A stretch of DNA of 64,000 nucleotides from Streptomyces rubellomurinus (GCF_000961885.1 NZ_JZKH01000010.1:1-64000); one strand, 5' to 3'; positions 44,149 to 53,632 are shown, numbered from the stretch's first letter. Notes: generated from the letters alone by a model not told the origin. Program-made: numbers and translations.

Positions 44149-47100
44149 TCAGCGCCGCGAGCGGCGGACGGCGATCAGGCTGCCGCCGAGCACCAGGAAC
44201 AGCACGGTGATCAGCAGCGCCGGCACCGGGTTGCGACTGCCGGTGGGCGGCAGCGGCGGCTTGGGCGTCGGGCCCGGGCCGGGCGTCGGGCTCGGGCTCG
44301 GGCTCGGGCTGGGCGTCGCGCTCCGGACGGTGGTGCTGGTCGAGCAGGTGCCGTCCGCCGCCCGCCGGGCGGCCTCGCCGCCGGAGCAGTTGGAGCCGTC
44401 CGCCGTCAGCCGGTTGACCAGGGTCTTGCCGCCCGCGTCCGGCCGCACGGTGACGGTGTACGTGAGCGTCTCCGTCGCACCCGGCCGGACGTCCAGGGTC
44501 CACGTCAGCCGCGGCGCGGAGTAGGCCGTCCGCCCGCTGCTGGCACGGGCATCGGCGCCGTAGCTCGCGCCGTCCAGGACCCCGGAGAGGTCGTCGGTGA
44601 CGACGGCGCCGAGGTACGTGCCGCCGGCCCGGTTGGTCGCGGTGACGGTGTACGTGACGGTGTCGCCGGCCTTCGGGTGCGCCGGGCTCGCCTGCTTGGT
44701 GAGCAGGAGGTCGTGCCGCACGGTGATCGGCTCGGTCGGCGTCGCCACCGCCGTGTGGGCGGTCGCCGCCGGGTCGGGACCGCCGGTGACCACCGCCGTG
44801 TTGACCGGGACGGCCGTGGCGTCCGGGTCCAGCGTGCCGGACAGCGTCCAGGACGCCGTCGTCCCCACCGGGATCTCGACGGCCGGGCAGGTCGCGACCC
44901 CGTCCGCGACCGGGCACGGCGTGCCGTCCGCGTCGGACGCCATCGACGCGCCGCCCACCCCGGCGGGCACCCGGTCGGTGACGACCACGTTCCGCGCCAG
45001 CGAGGGCCCGTCGTTGGTGACGGTGACCCGCCACCGGATCTGCTGCCCGGCGACGACCGGGGAGGTCAGCAGCACCTTGGCGACGGTCAACCGCGCTTGC
45101 GGCGAGGGCGAGGCGGACGGAGAAGCGACCGCCGTACGGGTCGGGTCGCTCGGGTCCGGCCCACCGGTCACGGTCGCCGTGTTGGTCGGCGTGACGGTGG
45201 CCCCGGCGTCCAGCGTGCCGGACAGCGTCCAGGTCATCGAAGCACCCACGGCGATCTCGACGGCCGGGCAGGTCGCGACGCCGCCGACGACCGGGCAAGC
45301 CGTGCCGTCATCGGCCGCCATCGAGGCGTTCGACACCCCGGCCGGGACGTGGTCCACGACGACGACATCGCGGGCCCTGGCCGGTCCCCGGTTGGTGACG
45401 GTCACCCGCCACCGGATCTGCTCCCCCGGCACCACCGGGTCGGTGAGCAGCACCTTCGACACGGTCAACCGCGCCTGCGGGGAAGGCGAGTTGGAGGGCG
45501 AGGCGACCGCCGTGTGGGTCGGCGTGCTCGGGTCCGGACCGCCCGTCACGACCGCCGTGTTCGTCGGCGTCACGGTCGCGTTCGGGTCCAGCGTCCCGGA
45601 CAGCGTCCAGGTCCGCGTCTCCCCGGCCGGGATCTCGACCGCCGGGCAGGTCGCCGTACCGCCGCTGATCGGGCACGCGGTACCGTCCGCGTCGGACACC
45701 ATCGACACGTTCGACACCCCGGCCGGCACTCGATCGGTCACGACCACGTCCCGAGCCCGCGAGGGCCCGTTGTTCGTCACCGACACCTGCCACCGGATCT
45801 GCTCCCCCGGCACCACCGGGTTCGTCAGCAGCACCTTCGACACGACCAGATTCGCCTGCGGCGACGGCGAGTTCGACGGCGAAGCCACCGCCGTGTGCGA
45901 GGACGCGGACGGATCCGGACCACCCGTCACCACCGCCGTGTTCGTCGGCGTGACGGTGGCGTCGGCGTCGAGCGTCCCGCTCAGCGTGTACGAGGCCGAC
46001 TGCCCGACCTCCAGCTCGATGGCGGGGCAGGTGGCGACGCCGGTGCCGATCGGGCAGGCGCTCCCGTCCTCGTCCGAGACCATCGCGGCTCCGGACACGC
46101 CGTCCGGCACCCGGTCGGTGACCACGACGTCGCGCGCCCGGGACGGACCGTTGTTGGTCACCGTCACCCGCCACGCGATGGCCCCGCCCGGCACCACCGG
46201 GTCGGTCACCAGCACCTTGGCCAGGCTCAGCCGCGCCTGCGGCGACGGCGAGCCGGTCGGCGAGGCGACGGCCGTGTGGGTCGGCGTGCTCGGGTCCGGG
46301 CCGCCGGTCACCACCGCCGTGTTCGTCGGCGTCACGGTCGCGTCCTGCGCGAGGGTGCCGGAGAGCGTGTACGTCACCGTCCGGCCGACCGGGATCTCGA
46401 CCCCCGGGCAGGTGGCCACGCCGCCCGCGACCGGGCAGGCCTCCTTCGTCCCGTCCGGGGACAGCGAGGCACCGACGACGCCGTCCGGGATACGGTCGCT
46501 GACCACGACGTTCCGGGCCTGGCTCGGTCCGTTGTTGGTGACGCTGATCCGCCACTCGATCAGTTGCCCGGGCACGACCGGGTCGGTGAGCAGCGCCTTC
46601 GACACGGTGAGGCGGGCCTGCGGCGACGGCGAGCCGGTCGGCGAAGCGACGGCCGTGTGCGCCGTCGCGGTCGGATCGGGGCCGCCGGTGACGGTGGCGA
46701 CGTTGACCGGGGTGCTGGTCGCGGTGGAGTCGAGCGTTCCCGTGACGGTGTAGGACACGCTGCCGCCGGCCGGGATCTCGACGGCCGGGCAGGTCGCCGT
46801 GCCGCCGCTGATCGGGCAGGCCGAGCCGTCCGCGTCCGAGGTCATGCTCGGGCCGTCGACCAGGGCCGGGAGGGTGTCCGTGACGACGACGTTCCGCGCC
46901 CGCGACGGGCCTCGGTTGGTCACCGTCACCCGCCACTGGATCTGCTGCCCCGGGACGACCGGGTTGGTCACCAGCGCCTTGGCGATGCTCAGGTTCGCCT
47001 GCGGCGAGGGCGAGTTGGTGGGCGAGGCCACCGCCGTGTGCGCGGTCGCGCTCGGGTCGGGGCCGCCCGTCACCACCGCCGTGTTCGTCGGCGTCACCGT

Positions 47101-50100
47101 CGCATCCGGCGCCAGCGTGCCGGTCAGCGTGTACGAGGCCGTCTGCCCGACCTCCAGCTCGATCGCCGGACACACCGCCGTCCCGTTCGCGACCGGGCAG
47201 AGGCTCGCGTCCGCGTCCGACTGGAGAACGGCGTTGCCGACGCCGTCCGGGATCCGGTCGGTGACGATGACGTTCCGCGCCCGCGAGGGGCCGTTGTTGG
47301 TCACCGACACCCGCCACTGGATCGTCTCCCCCGGGACGACCGGGTTCGTCAGCAGCACCTTCGACACCGACAGGTTCGCCTGCGGCGCGGGCGAGTTGGT
47401 GGGCGAGGCCACCGCCGTGTGCGCGGTCGCGCTCGGGTCGGGGCCGCCCGTCACCACCGCCGTGTTCGTCGGCGTCACCGTCGCGTCCTGCACGAGCATG
47501 CCGGTCAGCGTGTACGACGCCGTCTGCCCGACCTCCAGCTCGATCGCCGGACACACCGCCGTCCCGTTCGTCACCGGGCAGACGCTCCCGTCCGCGGCGG
47601 TCATGCTCGCCGCGCTGACGCCGTCCGGTACGCGGTCCGTGACCACGACGTCCCGCGCCCGCGACGGGCCGTTGTTCGTCACCGACACCCGCCACTCGAT
47701 CTGCTGTCCCGGCACCACCGGATCAGTGAGCAGCACCTTCGAGACGACCAGACTTGCCTGCGGGGAGGGCGAGTTGGTGGGCGAGGCCACCGCCGTGTGC
47801 GCGGTCGCGGTCGGGTCGGGGCCGCCCGTCACCACCGCGGTGTTCGTCGGCGTCACCGTGGCGTTCGGGTCGAGCGTCCCGGACAGCGTCCAGGTCCGCG
47901 TCTCCCCGGCCGGGATCTCGACCGCGGGGCAGGTCGCCGTACCGCCGCTGATCGGGCAGGCGGTACCGTCCTGCGCGGTCATCGACGGGCTCGACACCCC
48001 GGACGGCACCTGATCCGTGACGACCACGTTCCGAGCCCGCGAAGGCCCGTTGTTCGCCACCGACACCTGCCACTGCACCTGCTGCCCCGGCACCACCGGG
48101 TTGGTCAACAACACTTTCGACACGACCAGATTCGCCTGCGGCGACGGCGAGTTCGACGGCGAAGCCACCGCCATGTGCGAGGACGCGGACGGATCCGGAC
48201 CACCCGTCACCGTCACCGAGTTCGCCGGCGTCACCGTCGCATTCGGGTCCAGCGTGCCACTCAACGTCCAACTCACCGACGAACCCACCGCGATCTCCAC
48301 CGCCGGACACGTCGCAACACCACCACTGACCGGACACACCGACCCGTCCGACGCCACCATCGAGGCGCCACTCACACCCGCCGGCACCTGGTCCGTCACG
48401 ACCACGTTGCGCGCCCGCGAGGGGCCGTTGTTCGTGACGGTCACCCGCCACTGGATCTGCTTCCCCGGCACCACCGGATCAGTGAGCAGGGCCTTGGAGA
48501 CGGTGAGGCCGGCCTGCGGCGACGGGAAGGTCGACGGCGAGGCGACGGCGGTGTGCGCCGTGACGGACGGGTCGGGCCCACCGGTGACCACCGCCGTGTT
48601 CGTCGGCGTCGCCGTCGCGTTCGGATCCAGCGTGCCGCTCAACGTCCAACTCACCGACGAACCCACCGCGATCTCCACCGCCGGACACGTCGCAACACCA
48701 CCACTGACCGGACACACCGACCCGTCCGAAGCCACCATCGAAGCACCACTCACACCCGCCGGCACCTGGTCCGTCACGACCACGTTCCGCGCCCGCGAAG
48801 GCCCGTTGTTCGTCACCGAAACCCGCCACTGCACCCGCTCCCCCGGCACCACCGGACTCGTCAACAACACCTTCGACACCGCCAGGTTCGCCCGCGGCGA
48901 GGGAGACGAGGTCGGCGAGGCGACGGCCGTATGCGACGACGCGTGCGGATCCGGACCACCCGTGACCACCGCCGTGTTCGTCGGCGTCACCGTCGCGTTC
49001 GGATCCAGCGTGCCGCTCAGCGTCCAACTGGCCGTCCCGTTCACCGGAATGGTCACGGCCGGGCACGTGGCAACCCCACCACTGATCGAACACGCCGACG
49101 CGTCCTGGTCGTTGACCATGCTCGCGCCGGTCACCCCGGCCGGGATCCGGTCGGTGACGACCACGTTCCGGGCCGTCGACGGGCCGTTGTTGGTGACCTC
49201 GACCTGCCACTTGATCGGCTGGCCGGGAACGACCGGGCTGGTCAGCAGGGTCTTGGACACCACCAGGTTCGCCTGGTGGTCGGGCGGGACGGGGTTGGCC
49301 CTGCTGGTGCAGTCGGGCGAGCAGCCGGGGTCGGTGGCGCCGCTCGGCGGGGTGACGGTGGCGCGGTTGTCCAGGGAGCCGACGGCGTCCGGCGGAACCG
49401 TCCCGGTGAGCCGATAGCTGACCTGGCCGCCGGCCGGGATGTCGACCGTCGTGTTGATGTTGCCGGTGCCGCTCGCCGCGCCGCCGCAACTGCTGCCACC
49501 AACCGCCGTACAGGTCCAGGTGAAGTTCTGGATCGCGGCGGGCAGGGTGTCGCGGACGGAGGCGCCGACCGCGTCCGAGGGGCCGTCGTTCTTCACGACG
49601 ATCGTGTAGGTCAGCGGCTGCCCGGGCACGTACGGGCTCTTGTCGGGCGTCTTCGTCACCGACAGTCCGGTGGTCACCCGCCCCGGCGTGTCGACGGTGC
49701 TGGAGCAGGTCGGCCCGCAGTTCGGGTCCGTCGTGGCGCTCGGGCGGGTCACCGTCGCGGTGTTCGAGAGCGTGCCGGTGGTGGAGGAGGGGACGGTGCC
49801 CGTCACCGTGTACGTCACGGAGTCGTTCGCGGCGACTGTCGCCGTCGTGTCGATGCTGCCGGTGCCGCTCGCGGCGCCGCAGGCGCTGCTCCGGGAGCCC
49901 GCCGCACAGGTCCAGGTGAAGCCGGACAGCGCGGACGGCAGCGCGTCGCGGACGGCCGCGTCGACGGCGGGCGCCGGCCCCGCGTTGCTCACCACGACGG
50001 TGTAGGTGAGCGTCTGCCCCGGGACGTACGTGGTCGGGGCGGCCGACTTCCGGACGGACAGGGCGACCTGGGTCACCCACTCGATGACGATCTGGCCGTT

Positions 50101-51129
50101 GCCGCCGTTGCTGTAGCCGCCGCCGTCGCCGATGCCGCTGCCGCCCACGTACTGGGCGTCGGTGCGCCCGCCCGAGGTGCCGCCCACGCCGTTGCCGGTG
50201 CTGTTGGTGCCGTTGGAGGTCTGGGTGTTGGTGACGCCGGCGCCCCGGTTGTAGCCGGATCCGCCGCCGCCCATGCCGTTTGCGTCCAGGGCTCCGCCGC
50301 GCTGGCAGGCGCCACCGCCACCGCCGTAGTAGCCGCCGCCACCCCCGCCGCCGCCCTCGTACTGCGGCGCACTGGCACCCCGGCCGCCCTGGTACTGGCT
50401 TCCGGCTCCGGCGGTCGCGCAGGAGGTCTGGGTGGCCGCCGCGCCGCCCGCGGTCTGGGTGCCGCCCCGGCCGGAGGCGGTCGGTTGGTTGTCCTGGCCG
50501 CCGTTGGCGCCGCCACCGCCGCCGGCCGCCGGGGTGAGGGCGTCGGCGCCGGGCGAGGATCCGCCGCCACCGCCGGCGATGAGCAGCGGGTTGCTGCCGG
50601 AGGCGCCGTTCCACACGGCGCTCATGCCGCCGCCGCTGCCGCCGGTCGCGCTGGCCCCGGCGCCGTTGGTGAAGCCCTGGCCGCCGGCCCCGCCGCCGCC
50701 GTACGTCGAGCTGGTGCTGTTCAGCTGCCCGCCCTGCCCGACCGTGAGGGTCAGGGACTGGCCGGGGGTCACGGCGAGGGCGCCGGTGGTGTAGCCGCCA
50801 CCGCCGCCGCCGTACTGGCCGGTGTAGTACGGCCGGGGGGAGCCCGCGCCGCCGGCGCCGAACACCCGGGCGTAGACGCTGCTCACTCCGGGCGGCACGG
50901 TGAAGGTCTGGTCGCCGCCGCTGTAGGTGAAGCGCGCGCAGTTGGTGAAGCCGGTGCTCGGCGTGCACGCGACCTGCGCCCGCTGCTTCGCGGGCAGGCT
51001 CCGCGGCGCGTGGGCGGGCGGGGCGGCGGCGAGCGCGAGTCCGCTCTGGGGCACGAGGCAGAGCAGCGCGAGCACGCCTCGCATCGCCGTCGAGAACCGA
51101 CCGCCGAGCAACGACTTCACCGGAGCCAT
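44149..51129 (-). CDS. Giant wall-anchored surface protein: Gly-rich head, 15 DUF11-type repeats, LPPTG anchor
   Basis: 2,326 residues from ATG 51129, with GAGAGGAGA 8 bp upstream; a longer frame to 51222 is rejected. Order: signal peptide (about 1-36); a glycine-rich domain with strands typical of PE/collagen-like adhesins ('GGGGGGYTTGALAVTPGQSL') to about residue 350; fifteen DUF11-type Ig-like repeats starting 'YVPGQTLTYTVVVSNAGP'; a Pro/Ser tail ('PSPSPSPSPTPGPGP'); and a sortase signal 'LPPTGS' followed by a hydrophobic helix and 'RRSRR'. Repeats 3-14 are nearly identical, about 126 residues each, and each has a conserved Cys pair ('CPVSGGVATC'). The family role is an extended cell-surface stalk or adhesin. 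The FAS1 lipoprotein gene is upstream on the same strand. Confidence 0.88.
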   Translation of the reverse strand: MAPVKSLLGGRFSTAMRGVLALLCLVPQSGLALAAAPPAHAPRSLPAKQRAQVACTPSTGFTNCARFTYSGGDQTFTVPPGVSSVYARVFGAGGAGSPRPYYTGQYGGGGGGYTTGALAVTPGQSLTLTVGQGGQLNSTSSTYGGGGAGGQGFTNGAGASATGGSGGGMSAVWNGASGSNPLLIAGGGGGSSPGADALTPAAGGGGGANGGQDNQPTASGRGGTQTAGGAAATQTSCATAGAGSQYQGGRGASAPQYEGGGGGGGGYYGGGGGACQRGGALDANGMGGGGSGYNRGAGVTNTQTSNGTNSTGNGVGGTSGGRTDAQYVGGSGIGDGGGYSNGGNGQIVIEWVTQVALSVRKSAAPTTYVPGQTLTYTVVVSNAGPAPAVDAAVRDALPSALSGFTWTCAAGSRSSACGAASGTGSIDTTATVAANDSVTYTVTGTVPSSTTGTLSNTATVTRPSATTDPNCGPTCSSTVDTPGRVTTGLSVTKTPDKSPYVPGQPLTYTIVVKNDGPSDAVGASVRDTLPAAIQNFTWTCTAVGGSSCGGAASGTGNINTTVDIPAGGQVSYRLTGTVPPDAVGSLDNRATVTPPSGATDPGCSPDCTSRANPVPPDHQANLVVSKTLLTSPVVPGQPIKWQVEVTNNGPSTARNVVVTDRIPAGVTGASMVNDQDASACSISGGVATCPAVTIPVNGTASWTLSGTLDPNATVTPTNTAVVTGGPDPHASSHTAVASPTSSPSPRANLAVSKVLLTSPVVPGERVQWRVSVTNNGPSRARNVVVTDQVPAGVSGASMVASDGSVCPVSGGVATCPAVEIAVGSSVSWTLSGTLDPNATATPTNTAVVTGGPDPSVTAHTAVASPSTFPSPQAGLTVSKALLTDPVVPGKQIQWRVTVTNNGPSRARNVVVTDQVPAGVSGASMVASDGSVCPVSGGVATCPAVEIAVGSSVSWTLSGTLDPNATVTPANSVTVTGGPDPSASSHMAVASPSNSPSPQANLVVSKVLLTNPVVPGQQVQWQVSVANNGPSRARNVVVTDQVPSGVSSPSMTAQDGTACPISGGTATCPAVEIPAGETRTWTLSGTLDPNATVTPTNTAVVTGGPDPTATAHTAVASPTNSPSPQASLVVSKVLLTDPVVPGQQIEWRVSVTNNGPSRARDVVVTDRVPDGVSAASMTAADGSVCPVTNGTAVCPAIELEVGQTASYTLTGMLVQDATVTPTNTAVVTGGPDPSATAHTAVASPTNSPAPQANLSVSKVLLTNPVVPGETIQWRVSVTNNGPSRARNVIVTDRIPDGVGNAVLQSDADASLCPVANGTAVCPAIELEVGQTASYTLTGTLAPDATVTPTNTAVVTGGPDPSATAHTAVASPTNSPSPQANLSIAKALVTNPVVPGQQIQWRVTVTNRGPSRARNVVVTDTLPALVDGPSMTSDADGSACPISGGTATCPAVEIPAGGSVSYTVTGTLDSTATSTPVNVATVTGGPDPTATAHTAVASPTGSPSPQARLTVSKALLTDPVVPGQLIEWRISVTNNGPSQARNVVVSDRIPDGVVGASLSPDGTKEACPVAGGVATCPGVEIPVGRTVTYTLSGTLAQDATVTPTNTAVVTGGPDPSTPTHTAVASPTGSPSPQARLSLAKVLVTDPVVPGGAIAWRVTVTNNGPSRARDVVVTDRVPDGVSGAAMVSDEDGSACPIGTGVATCPAIELEVGQSASYTLSGTLDADATVTPTNTAVVTGGPDPSASSHTAVASPSNSPSPQANLVVSKVLLTNPVVPGEQIRWQVSVTNNGPSRARDVVVTDRVPAGVSNVSMVSDADGTACPISGGTATCPAVEIPAGETRTWTLSGTLDPNATVTPTNTAVVTGGPDPSTPTHTAVASPSNSPSPQARLTVSKVLLTDPVVPGEQIRWRVTVTNRGPARARDVVVVDHVPAGVSNASMAADDGTACPVVGGVATCPAVEIAVGASMTWTLSGTLDAGATVTPTNTATVTGGPDPSDPTRTAVASPSASPSPQARLTVAKVLLTSPVVAGQQIRWRVTVTNDGPSLARNVVVTDRVPAGVGGASMASDADGTPCPVADGVATCPAVEIPVGTTASWTLSGTLDPDATAVPVNTAVVTGGPDPAATAHTAVATPTEPITVRHDLLLTKQASPAHPKAGDTVTYTVTATNRAGGTYLGAVVTDDLSGVLDGASYGADARASSGRTAYSAPRLTWTLDVRPGATETLTYTVTVRPDAGGKTLVNRLTADGSNCSGGEAARRAADGTCSTSTTVRSATPSPSPSPSPTPGPGPTPKPPLPPTGSRNPVPALLITVLFLVLGGSLIAVRRSRR
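44700..49260 (-). repeat. Twelve tandem ~378-bp DUF11 repeats inside the giant gene
   Basis: The repeats are in frame and about 126 codons long. Two 91-bp stretches (48261-48351 and 48639-48729) are identical and lie exactly 378 bp apart. Boundaries are approximate. The array is large enough to be expanded or contracted by recombination and to be misassembled from short reads. Confidence 0.8.
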
Positions 51130-51180
51130 CCGGCGTCTCCTCTCGCGACCCGCGCCGCCGCGCACCTGCGCCGACGCGGA

Positions 51181-51220
51181 TGTGCGGGCGCGGCTGTGCG
51201 GGCGCGGCTGTGCGGACAAC
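51181..51220. repeat. 14-bp tandem repeat upstream of the giant gene
   Basis: TGTGCGGGCGCGGC occurs at 51181-51194 and 51195-51208, followed by a partial third copy. It lies 50-90 bp before the start of the giant gene, inside a 289-bp gene-free promoter region (51130-51418). Confidence 0.55.
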
Positions 51221-51418
51221 ACGACAGTCAGGGGAATGCGCGCATGCGCGATCAGAGGATTGCCGAGGTCAGGCGCACGTCAGCGGGACCTGACCTCGTG
51301 TCATCGGCTTTTCACAGCGGAATCCGCGCGTTCGGCCCAGCCCGCACTCCGTTCGGCGCAGCGGGCCCGGACGGATCGAAGAACCACCGGACGGAGGCGG
51401 AACGCGGGGCGGGCGGCG

Positions 51419-52009
51419 TCAGCCGAAGGCCGGCACCGTGTCCAGGATCGCCAGGCGCGCGTTGGCCGTCCTGATGCTGCCGCAGAGCACCTGCGCGCCG
51501 CCGACGCGGTAGTCCTCGCCGCTGCCGGTGGCCTTGATGACGGCGCCCTGCAGCGAGTTGTACTGCTTGTCCTGGAGGTCGTCCTTGCGCAGGTCGCGGA
51601 CGACGATCAGCTTGCGGACGAGGTCGCCCGCGCCCTGCTGGGTGGCGAGGGCCTTCTTCTGGTCCTCGGGCAGCTTGGCGAAGGCCGCGTCGTTCGGGGC
51701 GAAGACGGTGACGTTCTCCATCGAGTCGAAGATGTCCTTGGCCTTGGCCGTCTTGACCAGCGCGGACAGCTGGGAGAGGTCCTTGGTCTGGTCGATCGCG
51801 GTCAGCACGGGCAGGCCGCTCATGGCCCCGAGGCTGCCGGGGCCGTCGCCGGGCAGCGCCGCGCAGGCCTGGCCGAAGGCCTTCTCCGGCGGCGGGGGTG
51901 CGGCGACGACCGGGGCGGCCGCGTCGACGCCGCCGCTGCAGCCGGCGAGCGGGGCGAGGGCGAGTGCCAGGGCCACGAGCGTGGCGGGGCGGTGGGTGCG
52001 ACGGCTCAT
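51419..52009 (-). CDS. FAS1 (fasciclin) domain lipoprotein
   Basis: 196 residues from ATG 52009 with GGAGG upstream. The lipobox 'LAGC' (Cys about 24) marks a lipoprotein. The FAS1 domain covers about 60-190, with 'ENVTVFAPNDAAFAKLP' and 'GAVIKATGSGEDYRVGGAQV'. FAS1 proteins mediate adhesion at the cell surface. It diverges from a small Yx(FWY)xxD lipoprotein, and the giant adhesin-like gene follows on the same strand 289 bp later, so a shared role at the cell surface is plausible. Confidence 0.9.
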   Translation of the reverse strand: MSRRTHRPATLVALALALAPLAGCSGGVDAAAPVVAAPPPPEKAFGQACAALPGDGPGSLGAMSGLPVLTAIDQTKDLSQLSALVKTAKAKDIFDSMENVTVFAPNDAAFAKLPEDQKKALATQQGAGDLVRKLIVVRDLRKDDLQDKQYNSLQGAVIKATGSGEDYRVGGAQVLCGSIRTANARLAILDTVPAFG

Positions 52010-52371
52010 CGTGGAGGTCCTCCTAGGGGAACCGGCCGAGTCGTTCCGGTGACGCCGGTACGCCGATTGGCGCCGGTACGTCGATACGCCCCAGATGGTG
52101 ACACCGCGTCAGTCGGCCGCCGGGGAGGTCGGGCCCGCGCGGGGCCGCGTCACCCGTTCCGCCGACCCGCGGACGCGCCTGCCGGGCCGGGCGCTACCGG
52201 TCGCGGACGGCGCACAGGGATCGCGGTGATGTGGTACCCGGGTACGGCCACCGGGCACCCTCGCTCCGGCCGGCGGTGAACGCCCCCGGCCCCGGTCGCG
52301 TACCCCCGGGCGAGTCGCTTCGCTGGCCCACCGCCCCGCGGCCGGCGGCCCGTACGGAAGGAGCGTGCGCC
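52010..52371. promoter_or_regulatory. Divergent promoter region between two lipoprotein genes
   Basis: A 362-bp interval with no gene. It contains the 12-bp palindrome GTACCCGGGTAC (52234-52245) and CGCCGGTACG repeats near 52,055. The palindrome, about 130 bp before the plus-strand gene, could be an operator or part of GGGTAC-type promoters. Confidence 0.45.
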
Positions 52372-52896
52372 ATGCGCCGTGTCGCCTGGGCAGCCACCAT
52401 GCTGCCCGCCCTGGCCCTCGCAGCAGCGTGCAGCAGCGGCGGCGGCAGTGCCAAGCCCGCCGCACCGAGCCCGCCGGCCTCCTCGGCGCCGGCCCCCTCG
52501 ACCAGTCCGCCCGCCAGCCCGCCGAGCACGGGCGGCACGACGGTCGCCGTCCACAGCAACAAACTCGGCATGATCCTCACCGACAGCCAGGGCCGCACCC
52601 TCTACCTGTTCGAGAAGGACTCGCCGACGATGTCCGCCTGCGACGGCGCGTGCGCGTCCGCGTGGCCGCCCCTGACCACCACGGGCGCCCCGCAGGCGGG
52701 CAGCGGCGTCGACGCCGCCCAGCTCGGCACCGTCACCCGGGCCGACCACAGCCTCGAGGTGACGTACCACGGCCACCCGCTCTACTACTTCTCCGGGGAC
52801 CAGAAGCCGGGCGACACCAACGGCGAGGGCTCGAAGGCCTTCGGCGCCGGCTGGTACGTCCTCGACCCCTCGGGCAGCAAGATCGACAACGACTGA
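52372..52896 (+). CDS. Lipoprotein with Yx(FWY)xxD motifs
   Basis: 174 residues from ATG 52372, with GGAAGGAG 10 bp upstream. The lipobox 'AAAC' (Cys near 20) is followed by a Pro/Ser-rich spacer (25-58). Two copies of the family motif, 'LYLFEKD' and 'LYYFSGD', mark the two half-domains of the COG4315 family of predicted secreted or membrane lipoproteins. 'SACDGACASAWPP' contains a Cys pair. The function is unknown; members often sit beside FAS1 or electron-transfer proteins. It is divergent from the FAS1 gene. Confidence 0.9.
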   Translation: MRRVAWAATMLPALALAAACSSGGGSAKPAAPSPPASSAPAPSTSPPASPPSTGGTTVAVHSNKLGMILTDSQGRTLYLFEKDSPTMSACDGACASAWPPLTTTGAPQAGSGVDAAQLGTVTRADHSLEVTYHGHPLYYFSGDQKPGDTNGEGSKAFGAGWYVLDPSGSKIDND

Positions 52897-52940
52897 CGCT
52901 CCCGACCGTGGTTGTCGGTGGGGCCTGCTAGCGTCCGGCC

Positions 52941-53444
52941 ATGATGAAGACCGTGCCGTACACCGGCGAGGAGAAGGAGAGCCTGCACACGGCTCTCGAC
53001 CGGCACCGCGACGTGGTGGTCTGGAAGGTCCAGGGGCTGGACGACGAGCAGCTGCGCCGGCCCATGACGCCGTCCGGGACGAGTCTGCTGGGGCTGGTCA
53101 AGCACCTCGGCGGGGCCGAGCTCTGGTGGTTCCGCGAGACCTTCGGCCGGGAGACCGGTCCGATGCCGTTCGACATCGAGGCCGACGAGACCTCCGACAT
53201 GCGGGTCGAGCCGCACGAGTCGACCGCCGACATCCTGGCCTTCTACGCCCGGGCCAGGGCGGCGGCCGACGAGGTGATCCGCGAGCTCGACCTGGACGCC
53301 ACCGGCACCTCGTACTCCGGCACGACCGTCTCGCTGCGCTGGGTGCTGATCCACATGGCCACCGAGACCGCCCGGCACGCCGGCCACCTGGACATCCTGC
53401 GCGAGCTGGCCGACGGCGCGACCGGCGACCACGACCGTAGCTGA
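52941..53444 (+). CDS. DinB-family protein (second copy in the window)
   Basis: A 167-residue four-helix-bundle protein of the DinB/DUF664 group, starting at ATG 52941 or 52944. Probable metal-binding His are in 'LVKHLGGAELWWFRETF' (residue about 54) and in 'HMATETARHAGHLDILREL' near the C-terminus. The gene is 44 bp from the lipoprotein stop and on the same strand. It resembles the DinB protein at 9,229 in its C-terminal half, but the two are not recent duplicates. Confidence 0.86.
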   Translation: MMKTVPYTGEEKESLHTALDRHRDVVVWKVQGLDDEQLRRPMTPSGTSLLGLVKHLGGAELWWFRETFGRETGPMPFDIEADETSDMRVEPHESTADILAFYARARAAADEVIRELDLDATGTSYSGTTVSLRWVLIHMATETARHAGHLDILRELADGATGDHDRS

Positions 53445-53476
53445 GGAGTCGCCGGCCGACCGGGGTGGGCCGAGGG

Positions 53477-53632
53477 TCAGTAGTAGTGGCGCCGGCCGCC
53501 GACCGCGTGTCCGACCGCGCCTGCCACCCACAGGACGAGGCCGATGGCGACCAGGATGAAGCCGATGGTCCACAGGATCGGGATCCCGAAGAAGAACCCG
53601 ATGAGGAGCAGGATGACGCCGAGAACGAGCAC
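53477..53632 (-). CDS. Small hydrophobic membrane protein, DUF6131-like
   Basis: 51 residues from GTG 53632, with GAGGGA 7 bp upstream; earlier in-frame starts add Arg-rich sequence and are rejected. Two adjacent transmembrane helices ('LGVILLLIGFFFGIPILWTI' and 'GFILVAIGLVLWVAGAVGHA') and a basic 'GGRRHYY' tail match a family of tiny actinobacterial membrane proteins of unknown function. It lies at the edge of the stress block. Confidence 0.82.
   Translation of the reverse strand: MLVLGVILLLIGFFFGIPILWTIGFILVAIGLVLWVAGAVGHAVGGRRHYY

Noticed and set aside
44700..49260. CRISPR-like array suggested by regular repetition
   Set aside because: The unit is 378 bp, in frame and coding for an Ig-like repeat. 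There are no short repeats with unique spacers and no cas genes.
43975..51474. A 2,499-codon open frame on the plus strand, antisense to the giant DUF11 gene
   Set aside because: It has no signal peptide or domain, its residues are Arg/Gly/His-rich, and it exists because GC-rich third positions leave few stops on the opposite strand. The minus-strand gene has a ribosome-binding site, signal peptide, repeats and anchor.
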